From positions 1,337 through 65,336 of the forward strand of contig JALGUJ010000008.1 in the NCBI GenBank assembly GCA_029820945.1: a DNA stretch of 64,000 nucleotides. The letters are read 5' to 3'. This DNA comes from Candidatus Zipacnadia bacterium (GTDB lineage Bacteria; Armatimonadota; Zipacnadia; Zipacnadales; UBA5352). The notes under the pieces are model-generated. The model saw only the letters and a program-made list of their open reading frames with translations. It did not search any database and was not told the DNA's origin. Positions 8,622 to 17,595 of this stretch are shown in pieces. Every line of letters begins with the position of its first letter. Position 1 is the stretch's first letter. The translations under genes were made by a program, and so were the position numbers.

Positions 8622-9788
8622 ATGAAGATCGCCATGCTCGGCGTGAAGAGCGTCCCCGCCATCGGCGGGATAGCTCACTACGTCGAAGAGGTCGGCAGCA
8701 GGCTGGTGGAGCGCGGTCATGATGTGACCGTGTACTGCCGCCCTCAGTACATCGAAGGGAATGGCGAGTACCGCGGCATGCGCCGAGTCATCACGCCGGG
8801 CATGCGCGGCAAGCACCTGGACGCGCCGACCCACACGCTCACGGCCGCGTTTCACGCTGCTTGCTCGAAGTTCGATGTCGTGCACTTCCACGGGTCGGCG
8901 CCGGCGGCGTTCGCGCCGCTGTCCCGGGTGCTTGGTCGGCAGAAGGTGCTGCTCACCATTCACGGGCTCGACTGGCAGGGCGCCAAGTGGGGCTCGCTGG
9001 CATCAACCCTGATGCGAGGCGCCGGACGCGTGGCGGCGACCAGCGTGCAGAAGATCGTTGCGGTGTCGCGCAGCGTCAGCGAGCAGTACGCCCAGGTGGT
9101 GCCGTGCAGCATCTCGGTGGTCCCCACCGGCGTTGACTTCCCGGAGCTGGCCGAGCCGCGCGAGATCCTCGAGATGGGGCTCGAGCCGGGGGAGTACGTC
9201 TTCACCGCCTCGCGGCTGATGCCGGAGAAGGGGCTGCACCGCCTGGTCGCCGCCTGGGAGAGCGTCGACACGGACAAGACCCTGGTCATCGCGGGCAACG
9301 CTCCCTACGAGGACGAGTACACCAGGGAGCTGCTCTCGCACGCCAGCAAACGGGTCCGGTTTCTCGGCTACGTCAAGGGGCGGCTGCTCGCCGAGCTGTT
9401 CTCGAACGCCTATCTCTACGTGCAGCCCTCGGAACTTGAGGGGCTGTCGATTGCCGTGCTCGAGGCGCTGAGCTACGGGCGGTGTGTGCTGGCCAGCGAC
9501 ATCGCGGCCAACTGCGAGGCGCTGGGGCCCTGCGGCTACACCTTCCGAAGCGCTGACGTGCTCGATCTGTGGCGTAGCCTGCGGGCATTGCTCGAGAGCC
9601 CGGAGGCCGTTGCGGCGCAGTTCATCATCGCGCGCGAGCATGTGCGCCGCCAGCGCAACTGGGACACGACCGTAGACGCCTACGAGTGCCTCTACGAGGA
9701 CCTGCTGGTTGGACGCACGGTCTTCCCCGCCGATCAACCGGACTCATCGCCCGCCGCCTCGGCTGCGCGGCGGCGGGCAGCGGTGTAA
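8622..9788 (+). CDS. Glycosyltransferase family 4
   Basis: A 388-residue GT-B enzyme. The N-terminal MKIAMLGVKSVPAIGGIAHYVEE region is the glycine-rich acceptor-domain loop, and the C-terminal QPSELEGLSIAVLEALSYG segment is the EX7E donor-site motif. The ATG at 8622 is preferred over the TTG immediately before it; AGGAG is about 10 bases upstream. It lies 33 bp after the kinase and 12 bp before the sugar transferase, so it belongs to the same operon. The sugar transferred is not predictable. Confidence 0.9.
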   Translation: MKIAMLGVKSVPAIGGIAHYVEEVGSRLVERGHDVTVYCRPQYIEGNGEYRGMRRVITPGMRGKHLDAPTHTLTAAFHAACSKFDVVHFHGSAPAAFAPLSRVLGRQKVLLTIHGLDWQGAKWGSLASTLMRGAGRVAATSVQKIVAVSRSVSEQYAQVVPCSISVVPTGVDFPELAEPREILEMGLEPGEYVFTASRLMPEKGLHRLVAAWESVDTDKTLVIAGNAPYEDEYTRELLSHASKRVRFLGYVKGRLLAELFSNAYLYVQPSELEGLSIAVLEALSYGRCVLASDIAANCEALGPCGYTFRSADVLDLWRSLRALLESPEAVAAQFIIAREHVRRQRNWDTTVDAYECLYEDLLVGRTVFPADQPDSSPAASAARRRAAV

Positions 9789-9800
9789 GGAGGACATCCG

Positions 9801-10505
9801 ATGGCTGAGACGCGCACGTTGGAGCGGCCTGAAGTCGGCTCGCCCGGACAGTGGGCTGCCGGCGCGGATGCGGCCTGGCCCGCCGACTGGTCCCGGTCGG
9901 AGGTCTCGGCGTTGTACCTCGCCATCAAGCGTGGTGGCGACATCGTGCTGGCACTCATGGGCATCATCCTCTGCCTGCCCCTGTGGCTCATCGTGGCAAT
10001 CGCCATCAAGCTCGACTCCCGAGGCCCGATTCTGTTTCGTCAGAGGCGTCCGGGCCACCGCGGCGTGCCCTTCACCATCCTCAAGTTCCGCACCATGCGC
10101 GAGGATGCGGAAGAGCGCCTCGGCGAGGTCCTCGAGCACAACAAGGAGCCAGATGACTCGCTGATCCGGGTCGATGACGATCCGCGCGTTACCCGCGTCG
10201 GCCACTGGCTGCGCAAGTGGAGCATCGACGAGACGCCGCAGTTCATCAACGTGCTGAAGGGGCAGATGAGCATCGTCGGTCCGCGGCCGATCTCACGGCC
10301 TATCCACGATCCGCGCGGCCTGCTGCGACTGGAGGCGGTGCCCGGAATCACCGGAGTGTGGCAGACGAACGGGCGGAAGCTCACCGACTGCCAGCACATG
10401 CTCGAGCTGGACATGAAGTACCTGCAGGACCGCTGCATCCTGCTTGACCTGGCCATCATCAGAGGCACATTCGCAGCGGTGTTGCGGGCCGAGGGAGCGG
10501 AGTAG
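9801..10505 (+). CDS. Priming sugar-phosphate transferase (bacterial sugar transferase family)
   Basis: A 234-residue monotopic phosphoglycosyl transferase that moves a sugar phosphate from a UDP-sugar to undecaprenyl phosphate and so starts each polysaccharide repeat unit. One hydrophobic segment (about 45 to 70) precedes the motifs PILFRQRRPG, FTILKFRTM and the catalytic Asp-Glu in SIDETPQFINVLKG, with VGPRPISRP following. It lacks the four-helix N-terminal region of long WbaP/WcaJ enzymes, so it is the short form. AAGGAGG lies upstream of the ATG. It sits directly before the EpsI-like gene. Confidence 0.92.
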   Translation: MAETRTLERPEVGSPGQWAAGADAAWPADWSRSEVSALYLAIKRGGDIVLALMGIILCLPLWLIVAIAIKLDSRGPILFRQRRPGHRGVPFTILKFRTMREDAEERLGEVLEHNKEPDDSLIRVDDDPRVTRVGHWLRKWSIDETPQFINVLKGQMSIVGPRPISRPIHDPRGLLRLEAVPGITGVWQTNGRKLTDCQHMLELDMKYLQDRCILLDLAIIRGTFAAVLRAEGAE

Positions 10506-10513
10506 GGACAGCG

Positions 10514-11176
10514 ATGAGAGGAATCGCGCGTCCACATCTTGCGGCCGTCGCGGTCCTGGCCCTGGCGCTCATCGCCGGGCAGGCGGGCCGCACCGTGGTT
10601 GACGTCTCCGACCTGCCGCTGACGTCGGTGCCGGAGGCGCTCGGCCCGTGGACGTGCATCGAGCAGGAGATGCCCGAGGAGAAGAACACGGGGGAGGCGG
10701 CCTACCTCAAGCGGACCTACCGCCATGAGGATGGCACCGAGATCCTGACGAGTCTGCAGGTGACATCGAGCCGGCTGGGCGCGCTGCGCAACTGGTCGGT
10801 GGCGATGATGGGCAACGGCTGGAACGTGGATGAGCCGACTCGGATGAGGCCCCGCGAGGTCGAGGGGCTGCCCTTCGAGATGACCGCGAAGCTGCAGTGG
10901 CTCCATCGGCCGGGAAGGCGGATGTTCACGGCCACCTGGTTCGTCTCGCCGCGGGGCCAGGCGCTCGAATACGAGAAGGCGCAGATGCTCGGGTGGCGCG
11001 ATAAGCTGCTGGGCAAGTGCATCTGGGGCGAGATGTACCTGAGGAGCACGAGCGCCGACTCAGCGGATAGCGCCGAAAAGGCAACTGAGGATCTCGTTGT
11101 GCGATTGGCTCCGCACTTCTACAACCTGTTGACACGTGCGGACACGAAGACACTTGCCGGGACCGGGGGAGCCTGA
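10514..11176 (+). CDS. Exosortase-associated EpsI-like protein
   Basis: A 220-residue protein with an N-terminal signal anchor (about 8 to 27) and an extracytoplasmic domain that fits the EpsI/DUF3485 family, in which a short LGPWTCIEQEMP stretch and a YKR-like TYRHEDGTEIL stretch recur. In exosortase systems this domain occurs alone or fused to the exosortase; here it stands alone 6.4 kb from the exosortase at 17596. Its molecular role in the family is not settled. It overlaps the following membrane-protein gene by one base (TGATG), indicating coupled translation. Confidence 0.75.
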   Translation: MRGIARPHLAAVAVLALALIAGQAGRTVVDVSDLPLTSVPEALGPWTCIEQEMPEEKNTGEAAYLKRTYRHEDGTEILTSLQVTSSRLGALRNWSVAMMGNGWNVDEPTRMRPREVEGLPFEMTAKLQWLHRPGRRMFTATWFVSPRGQALEYEKAQMLGWRDKLLGKCIWGEMYLRSTSADSADSAEKATEDLVVRLAPHFYNLLTRADTKTLAGTGGA

Positions 11177-13059
11177 TGGTGTCTCACGCTGAAGACATGC
11201 AGCAGCGCAGACGGGTGGCGCGCGGGCAGCGGACCGCGTCCGCGGCGCGTGACGCCGCCGACAGCCGCGCGGTGGTCAACCGGATGGCGCGGGCCTGGCT
11301 GCTCGGGGCCCTGGTCGCCGGCTTCGGCGTGGCGCTGGTGATCCGCTTCTACGGCACGCACTTCGACCGGCTCCGCACGCTGGACGGAGTGAACGTCGCA
11401 CAGGTCGCGCGCAACGTCGAGCGCGGGCGAGGGCTGAAGACCGACGTGATCTACCCGATGCACGCCGCCCTGGGAGACGCGAACGACAGCCGCCACGACA
11501 TCGCGGCCGGGCCGCTCTACGCGTTCGCCCTGGGCATGTTCTTCAAGGGGCGTGGGGCAGAGGACAGTTCCGTCGCGCTCTTCAACATCATCCTTCTGTT
11601 CATTACGGCAGCCTTCGTGTATGCGCTCATCAACCTGGTCTATGACAAGACGACCGCCATCTGGGGCGTGCTCGCGTACTTCATCAGCATGAAGGCGATC
11701 TCGCAGGCGCTCGGGGCCGGGGGCGCAACTATGGGCGCGCTGGCGGTCACGGCCGCGCTCTACTTCGGGCTGGTGGCGCACAAGAACGCTCAGGCGGCCG
11801 GTGAAGAGACCGACGATGACGAGGCGCGCTCGATCTGGACCAGGCTGAAGATGCTCTACCGGTCGCCGTGGCCGTGGGCCGTCGCCGCGGGCCTGGCGGC
11901 CGGCCTGGGCTACCTGACGGGCATGGTCGGATGGTTGGCGATCGGAGGCCTCGTGTGGGTCGCGGCACAGATCGGCGAGCGGCGCAGGACGGCGCTGGTC
12001 GTCGCCGGCGTGCTCGCGGTGATCGTCGCGGCGCCGTGGCTGGCGCGGAACTTCACTCACTTCGGGGCGCCCACGCCGCCGCTGCACAGCTACAGCCTGC
12101 TGATGTACACCGCCGAGTTCCCGGGGCGCAGCTTCATGTGGCAGACCACGGGGCTGCCGGAGAGCCCGGCGCTGTGGGCCGTCACGCACCCGATGGCGAT
12201 GGTGCGCAAGATTGGGTATGGGGTCAGCGGCTTCTACGCGACCGTGCCGGAGTTGGTGAACCGCTACCTGTTCCCCTTCTTGGTGGTCGGGCTGTTCGTG
12301 CTCCCGAAGACTCGAGGCCAGCGACTGCTGTGGGGCGGCGTGTGGTTCATCCTGCTGGCGCAGCTCCTGACGGGGGCGGTCTACGACCGCGATCCGGACC
12401 CGCTGGCCGTCGTCACGCCCGCCGCCATCGGGCTCGCGGTCGCCACGCTGATTGGCCTGATGCGCGAGCACGTGACCGGCAGGCGGGCGATCCTCGGCGT
12501 CGGGGTGGCGGCGGCGCTGCTCGTGGCCATTCCCTACATCGCGAGCTCAGTCGCCGGGGGCCCCGGGCCCGCGAACCCGTCGAAGCCGGCACTCGATATG
12601 CTGGCCACGCAGGTCCCGCGCCAGGCGCTGATCGCGACGGACAACCCGTGGCAGGTCGCGTGGTACGGCGGGAAGCGCGCGCTGTTGCTGCCCGAGAGCA
12701 GCGCGCAACTGCAGGCGCTCGGGCAGGCCGGCATCGAGCCGGACGTGGTCTACCTGTCCGGCGAGCTGCGCGGCGCGCGCGTGGAGCGCGGCCGGGAGTA
12801 CTGGGCGCGCATACTGATGACCGGCCAGGGCGTGGACGATCTGCCCATGCTGGACAAGGCGCAGATGTTGCCCAATGGCGAGGCGCTCATCACGCTCGAG
12901 CACGCCAAGGCGATGATCGACGAGCTGCGCGAGCGGGCCGCGGCGGCCGCCGCCGACGCTGAGGGGCAAGAGGGCGCGGCCGAAGAGGGCGCTGACAGCG
13001 GCGTGACGGAGTCAGAGGGGGAGCCGACGGCGAAGCAGGGAACGCCCGAGGATCAGTAG
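11176..13059 (+). CDS. GT39/ArnT-like polytopic membrane glycosyltransferase
   Basis: A 627-residue integral membrane protein with a hydrophobic helix at 35 to 58 followed by an extracytoplasmic loop (RTLDGVNVAQVARNVERG) that resembles the GT-C family 39 first loop carrying the catalytic Asp. Many further helices follow up to about residue 480, then a soluble C-terminal part ending in an Ala/Glu-rich tail. Enzymes of this family take sugars from polyprenyl phosphate. The position between EpsI and the PEP-CTERM genes suggests glycosylation of sorted proteins or of the polysaccharide; that is inference. It is possible that it is only a GT39-like protein of unknown activity. Confidence 0.7.
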   Translation: MVSHAEDMQQRRRVARGQRTASAARDAADSRAVVNRMARAWLLGALVAGFGVALVIRFYGTHFDRLRTLDGVNVAQVARNVERGRGLKTDVIYPMHAALGDANDSRHDIAAGPLYAFALGMFFKGRGAEDSSVALFNIILLFITAAFVYALINLVYDKTTAIWGVLAYFISMKAISQALGAGGATMGALAVTAALYFGLVAHKNAQAAGEETDDDEARSIWTRLKMLYRSPWPWAVAAGLAAGLGYLTGMVGWLAIGGLVWVAAQIGERRRTALVVAGVLAVIVAAPWLARNFTHFGAPTPPLHSYSLLMYTAEFPGRSFMWQTTGLPESPALWAVTHPMAMVRKIGYGVSGFYATVPELVNRYLFPFLVVGLFVLPKTRGQRLLWGGVWFILLAQLLTGAVYDRDPDPLAVVTPAAIGLAVATLIGLMREHVTGRRAILGVGVAAALLVAIPYIASSVAGGPGPANPSKPALDMLATQVPRQALIATDNPWQVAWYGGKRALLLPESSAQLQALGQAGIEPDVVYLSGELRGARVERGREYWARILMTGQGVDDLPMLDKAQMLPNGEALITLEHAKAMIDELRERAAAAAADAEGQEGAAEEGADSGVTESEGEPTAKQGTPEDQ

Positions 13060-13221
13060 GCCCGGACGGGCCGCTGATCGTCGGATGCTCGATACAGAGG
13101 CGGACAGTACATGATGTGGTGGAGAGCATTCAGAGGTTTTCCCGTAGGCCATTCGGTCCCTACTGGCGACGGCCGTGGCAGCGGGAAGCGGACGAGCTTC
13201 GGAGGGGAGGAGGTGAGAACC

Positions 13222-14283
13222 TTGCGCACACTGTTTGTAGCAGCCGGCGTGCTTGCGATGCTGGTGTTCACCATCGCACCAGCGCTGGCGGCTCCGAACA
13301 TCACCGTGGATGGCGACCTGAGCGACTGGGGCGTTGATGTGACTGGTGCCTACCCGGACGACTGGCTCCCAGAGCTGACGGGTGCGGCCTTCGTCCTGGA
13401 CGACGACGTAGTCCACAACACCTACAACTGTGGTGGAGAGTGGTACGACATCGAAGCCCTCTACCTCAGCCTCGACACGGATGGTGACACTCAGTACCTT
13501 AGCTGGGCTCTGGTGACCAGCTACGCCGGGGCCGAGCCGCCGGAAAGTCAGGCGGCTGGGGACCCCATCGGTTACCGGAACAACACGTATGGTACCAATG
13601 TGGGCTACCCCTATCGTCGGCACCCTGTGCTTGCGCTGGCCTTCAATGGTGATCCCTGGTCGCACGGGATCATCATGGCGCCTGGTTACGACTGGGAGTG
13701 GAACACGGAAGAGACAGCCACCGACTTCACCAACAGCAGGGCACTCGAGGACGTGAAGCGCGCTTCCTCCGACGCGTCGTGGGACGAGCGGGAGGACGAC
13801 AGGGTCCCCTCCATCGCCGACACTCCTCAACTCTGGGCTGTGCCAGAGACGAACTGGCGTGGAGCACACCCTCTAGAGTTTGGCAACCAGTGGGACAAGC
13901 CGATCGACTTCGACGTGCGCAGCGGGTCCGGCAACACGGACCTGAGCGTAACTGGTGATGTCTACGCCGGTCCCCTGTACCTGGAGGACGCCGGGAGCGC
14001 GCAGAACGGCCAGACCTACTGGAAGCAGCAGGACAACTGGGTCTGGGAAGGCTACGTCGAGTTCCCGAAGTACGACGAGACAAGCCAGCCCAACGGCGTG
14101 ACCTTCGACGCTCACACCACGGTGAGCTTCACCTATGGTGTGTGGTGTGCGAACAACCACACCTATGGTGACTCAGTCAGCTACGGCGACCCGGACGACG
14201 ACTCGCCGGAGCTCGCCACCTGGATGCTGCTGGGCTGCACGGCTGGCCTGGGCGGCCTGATCCGCCGGCGACGTAAGGACTAA
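13222..14283 (+). CDS. PEP-CTERM-like sorted protein with DGDLSDWG domain
   Basis: A 353-residue secreted protein. TTG at 13222 is chosen because an AGGAGG run ends about 8 bases before it and the resulting MRTLFVAAGVLAML start gives a normal signal peptide ending at ALAAP. The mature part opens with ITVDGDLSDWG, as in CBM9-like domains, and contains YRRHPVLALAF and HGIIMAPGYD. The tail DDDSPELATWMLL, a hydrophobic helix and RRRRKD form a tripartite sorting signal of the PEP-CTERM kind with PEL instead of PEP. It is a paralogue of the next gene. No enzymatic motif is visible. Confidence 0.85.
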   Translation: MRTLFVAAGVLAMLVFTIAPALAAPNITVDGDLSDWGVDVTGAYPDDWLPELTGAAFVLDDDVVHNTYNCGGEWYDIEALYLSLDTDGDTQYLSWALVTSYAGAEPPESQAAGDPIGYRNNTYGTNVGYPYRRHPVLALAFNGDPWSHGIIMAPGYDWEWNTEETATDFTNSRALEDVKRASSDASWDEREDDRVPSIADTPQLWAVPETNWRGAHPLEFGNQWDKPIDFDVRSGSGNTDLSVTGDVYAGPLYLEDAGSAQNGQTYWKQQDNWVWEGYVEFPKYDETSQPNGVTFDAHTTVSFTYGVWCANNHTYGDSVSYGDPDDDSPELATWMLLGCTAGLGGLIRRRRKD

Positions 14284-14300
14284 CCAGGGACCTTGGGAAC

Positions 14301-14326
14301 GGGGCGGCGGGTCGCCACGCCGCCCC
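14301..14326 (+). terminator. Hairpin after PEP-CTERM gene
   Basis: Nine-base stem GGGGCGGCG/CGCCGCCCC around an 8-nt loop, 17 bp after the stop codon. No U-rich tract follows, so termination is likely but unproven. Confidence 0.5.
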
Positions 14327-14434
14327 AGGACCACAAAGAGATAGCACGTCGCTCCGACAACACGCGCATCGCCGACCGGCGATCGCCATGGACGGTCTGA
14401 CGGTTCGCAATCTGCCGGAGGACGTGGGCAGTTG

Positions 14435-14475
14435 GATGGGCCGCCGAACAGCCGGTGCGGAACCGGCGGCCCATC
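14435..14475 (+). repeat. 12-bp inverted repeat in PEP-CTERM intergenic gap
   Basis: GATGGGCCGCCG at 14435 to 14446 pairs with CGGCGGCCCATC at 14464 to 14475 around a 17-nt loop. A similar hairpin occurs at 17269 to 17314. The remaining 14284 to 14656 sequence shows no gene. Confidence 0.5.
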
Positions 14476-14656
14476 CCGGGCCCATCATCAGGGCCGATGA
14501 GGCGCCCTGATAGCGCGACGAAGCGACGGATGCCGGAGCGCGTTCGCCAGCGCGACTGGCACCGGAGGGGGTTGGCACCGAGGCATACTGGCAAGAGAGA
14601 CAACCAACTACACGTCCATCCCGGGGGAGCTGTAATCGAGGAAAGAGGAAACCGAG

Positions 14657-15805
14657 TTGCGACACGCCATCGTCCTGACGAGCATCATCGCAGTCATCGC
14701 TATCTGCGCCGGTCCGGCCACGGCCCAGTGGGTGACGGCCGACGGCGACCTGACCGAATGGGGCCTGGACCCCAGCAATACCGGCGGGCTGAACTGGCTC
14801 TCCGATGTGAATGGGGTCGCCTTCGAGCTGGATGACGACACCACCCACAGGGATTACTGGTCGGGTGGCGAGTGGTACGACATCGAGGCAATCTACCTGA
14901 GCCTGGACTGGAACAGCGACGGGCAATACATCCATTGGGCCATGGTGACCAGCTACGGTGGGGTGGATATCCCCTCCAATGCATCGCCGCGCCCGGCACT
15001 GCCGTCGGGGGTCAGTTCGGTCGCTGATCTGCGCGACTACTACTACCGCGACGGCTCGGGACTGCACTACCTGGACTACCCGTACCGACGCCACCCGGTG
15101 CTGGCGCTGCGCTTCAACAGCGAGGTCAACTGGACCCACGGTATCATCATGGCGCCGAACTACGACTACGACAGATACGACGACACAGGCCACGTCTACA
15201 ATCCCGCGTCTACATTCGTGGGCAGCTACGGCCTGAAGGATCCCCACCCCGACTACAGCGGCAACCCTGATGCAGAAGGTGCAAAGGACAACATCCACGA
15301 CGCACCGCAACTGTGGGCGGTGTCCACCTGGCGAGATGCGCATCCAAACGAGTTCGGCCAGGGCACGTATCACCCGAGCCACGACCACCCCGTGGACTTC
15401 GACGTCACGAACCCGTCGAACGTGCTCCTGACCACTGGTGACGTCTGGGGCGGCGCGATGTCCAGCAGCCTCCAGGGCAGCGCGTACCCGCATGACTACT
15501 GCAACGAGTCGCCGCAGGTGGGCGGCAGCGGTGCGCCCTGGCCGCAGGCGGACAACTTCGTGTGGGAGGGCTGGGTTCCGTTCCCAACGACCGGCGAGTC
15601 CGCCGACTACGGCGTTGACTTCGACCGGCACACGACGGTGAGCTTCCACTACGCGATGTACTGCGGCAACAACAACACCTTCGGGGATTCCATTGTCTAC
15701 GGCGCTCCCGACGGCGACGATTCGCCGGAGCTGGGCACCTGGGCGCTGCTGGCGTGCACCGGCGCCTTCGGTGGCCTGCTCCGGCGAAGGCGAAGCAAGG
15801 ACTGA
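14657..15805 (+). CDS. PEP-CTERM-like sorted protein, paralogue of the preceding gene
   Basis: A 382-residue secreted protein starting at TTG 14657 (AAAGAGGAAA upstream), with signal peptide ending near ATAQW. It begins with VTADGDLTEWGLD and shares GGEWYDIEAIYLSLD, YPYRRHPVLALRF and HGIIMAPNYD with the protein encoded just upstream, so the two are tandem duplicates. The tail DDSPELGTWALLACTGAFGG then RRRRSKD is the variant sorting signal. It contains a longer insertion of about 45 residues around 110 to 155 compared with its paralogue. Likely anchored or released at the outer surface after cleavage by the exosortase at 17596; ligand unknown. Confidence 0.85.
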   Translation: MRHAIVLTSIIAVIAICAGPATAQWVTADGDLTEWGLDPSNTGGLNWLSDVNGVAFELDDDTTHRDYWSGGEWYDIEAIYLSLDWNSDGQYIHWAMVTSYGGVDIPSNASPRPALPSGVSSVADLRDYYYRDGSGLHYLDYPYRRHPVLALRFNSEVNWTHGIIMAPNYDYDRYDDTGHVYNPASTFVGSYGLKDPHPDYSGNPDAEGAKDNIHDAPQLWAVSTWRDAHPNEFGQGTYHPSHDHPVDFDVTNPSNVLLTTGDVWGGAMSSSLQGSAYPHDYCNESPQVGGSGAPWPQADNFVWEGWVPFPTTGESADYGVDFDRHTTVSFHYAMYCGNNNTFGDSIVYGAPDGDDSPELGTWALLACTGAFGGLLRRRRSKD

Positions 15806-16146
15806 CGCGGACAGGAGCTGCTGATCTGGACAACTCCGACCCTAGGGTCGCTTGACGGACATGCGAGACGCTCGGATCAACTCAGGATCGTGAAGCCGGA
15901 TCGCCTTGACGCACGACGATGGACGGGAGGCGTGCACAGGTCACATGCCGGGGCGCCGCCCGGACGAGCCGCGGGACGAGACGCATGACATCAGAACATA
16001 GAGCAACCCCACCGTGAAAGGGGCAGGCGATGTCAATCTCATGGGTTGAGGCTGTCGTCGGCTACGGGGAGCTACTCGGCATCGCCCATACCGACGGGCA
16101 GCATGGGATCTGCTCCGAAGTCCATAGGAAGAAGGGAGGCAAACGC

Positions 16147-17124
16147 ATGAGAAGACTATCGATCCTGATCGCCGCAATGTTCGCAGTGGCGCTTGTTGCC
16201 ACGCCAGCGTTCGCCGCGGAGAATTCGGTGTACGACTGGTGGTCCGCCGCATTCCCGAGCGACGCGCTTACCCAGGGCGAACTCGACACGGATGTCAACA
16301 GCACGACATCAGGCGCGGGTTACTACGGCGCCGGGTATACCGCTGGCGGCACGACCTACAAGGGCGTCTGGCACAACGGCGACGCCTTCACCGAGATCCG
16401 AGTCGAGCTGGCCGGCTGGCGCAACATCAACAGCTTCGGCTGGTACGGCTGGGATCTGGGCACGAGTGGGTACACACCCATCAATGACAGCAGAAGGACC
16501 ACGGAGTACGACATACGCGGTGATGGCTCGCCGTTCGGGCTGTACGAGATCTTCCCCGGAACGGCGGGAAGTGGTGCCACCTGGACCTCTGTGACGAACA
16601 GTTGGTTCAACGATCACTCGTATGACGCTCCGGAGATGTGGGGCTTCTACATCCACACCAACCACGGGACGTGGTTCAGCGAGTGGGCGTACAACGACCG
16701 CACGAGCTACGCTGACCAGCGGCACCTGGAGGTCTTCGACCACCCGGGCCACGGCCACAACAACAACGGAACGAAAGGGACCAAGTGGGTGCTCTGCTGG
16801 GAGGACCTCAGGCGAAGTAGCTGGGACACCGGCTACTACGACGGATCGAAGTGGACGACGGCTACTTGGCAGAACAGCGAAGGCGATACGAGCCTACGCA
16901 ACGACCACAATGTGTTCGAGAACTGGGGTAGTCACTTCACGAACCCCTACGACAACGACAACGTCACGGCCGAGCCGGACTATCAGGACATGATCCTGAC
17001 CTTCGAGCGGTTCTCCTACCAGCAGCACGACTGGGACGACTCGCCCGAGCTTGGCACCTGGGCGCTGCTTGCATGCACCGGCGTCTTCGGTGGCCTGCTC
17101 CGGCGACGGCGCAGGGAGGACTAG
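16147..17124 (+). CDS. PEP-CTERM-like sorted protein of unknown function
   Basis: A 325-residue secreted protein. ATG at 16147 follows GAAGGGAGG, giving MRRLSILIAAMFAVALVATPAFAAE as a signal peptide; an in-frame ATG 117 bases earlier lacks a good ribosome site. The mature chain is rich in Trp, Tyr, Asn, Asp and Gly and has no recognisable catalytic motif. The C-terminus has DDSPELGTWALL, a hydrophobic stretch and RRRRRED. It is the third of three consecutive such genes leading to the exosortase. The gap before it (15806 to 16146) holds a 14-bp palindrome at 15837 to 15850 and no clear promoter. Confidence 0.82.
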   Translation: MRRLSILIAAMFAVALVATPAFAAENSVYDWWSAAFPSDALTQGELDTDVNSTTSGAGYYGAGYTAGGTTYKGVWHNGDAFTEIRVELAGWRNINSFGWYGWDLGTSGYTPINDSRRTTEYDIRGDGSPFGLYEIFPGTAGSGATWTSVTNSWFNDHSYDAPEMWGFYIHTNHGTWFSEWAYNDRTSYADQRHLEVFDHPGHGHNNNGTKGTKWVLCWEDLRRSSWDTGYYDGSKWTTATWQNSEGDTSLRNDHNVFENWGSHFTNPYDNDNVTAEPDYQDMILTFERFSYQQHDWDDSPELGTWALLACTGVFGGLLRRRRRED

Positions 17125-17268
17125 GTAAAGGCCCGTGAGGGCTGATGTGCAGGGACGGTGGATTGCGCGTCGGCCCGACCTGGTCCGAACAGGGGGCACA
17201 ACCTGGCTACTTCACGCGCGTGAACTAACTGGTTGGAACGAACCAGGGACGCAGACAACCGGACGGAT

Positions 17269-17314
17269 GGTGGGGCCGCCGGACGGCGGTTCCGAAGGCG
17301 CCGGCGGCCCCACC
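17269..17314 (+). terminator. Strong 14-bp hairpin after third PEP-CTERM gene
   Basis: GGTGGGGCCGCCGG (17269 to 17282) pairs perfectly with CCGGCGGCCCCACC (17301 to 17314) across an 18-nt loop. It lies about 145 bp after the stop codon and separates the PEP-CTERM genes from the exosortase leader. No U-tract. Confidence 0.55.
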
Positions 17315-17465
17315 AACACCCTTCGCGCCACGCAGGATCAGGCGGTCATGGGAGGAGCACTCGAGGGCAGAGACGCGGCCGGATGCGTTGGCCGCACGAG
17401 CCGATGGCCGAGCGGCACCAAGCGGACCCTGAGGACTGATCCCGTGTTCATTCATCATGTCCATA

Positions 17466-17559
17466 CTGCCCTGTGAGAGGTTTCGGCTGCTCCGCCGGGC
17501 AACCGGCGTTCTTCCGCCACAGGGCAGTCCGGTGAGGGCGCTCTTGAGGCTCCCTCACC
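17466..17559 (+). promoter_or_regulatory. Structured leader upstream of exosortase gene
   Basis: An outer stem CTGCCCTGTG/CACAGGGCAG (17466 to 17475 with 17518 to 17527) encloses a 6-bp hairpin CGCCGG/CCGGCG with a GCAA tetraloop (17493 to 17508). A second hairpin GGTGAGGG/CCCTCACC (17531 to 17559) follows and ends 37 bp before the exosortase start. The nested shape with a GNRA loop could be a riboswitch or attenuator; it matches no class I recognise. Confidence 0.45.
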
Positions 17560-17595
17560 AGCAATCATCTTGACCGACGACTCGGATCATCAGCG

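Noticed and set aside
14561-14593. TGGCAC and TTGGCA stretches as a sigma-54 promoter for the second PEP-CTERM gene
   Set aside because: The GG-N10-GC spacing required for sigma-54 is not met in any register.
17470-17487. CTGTGAG upstream of the exosortase gene as another operator
   Set aside because: No second half occurs 11 bp away and the bases are part of a perfect stem.
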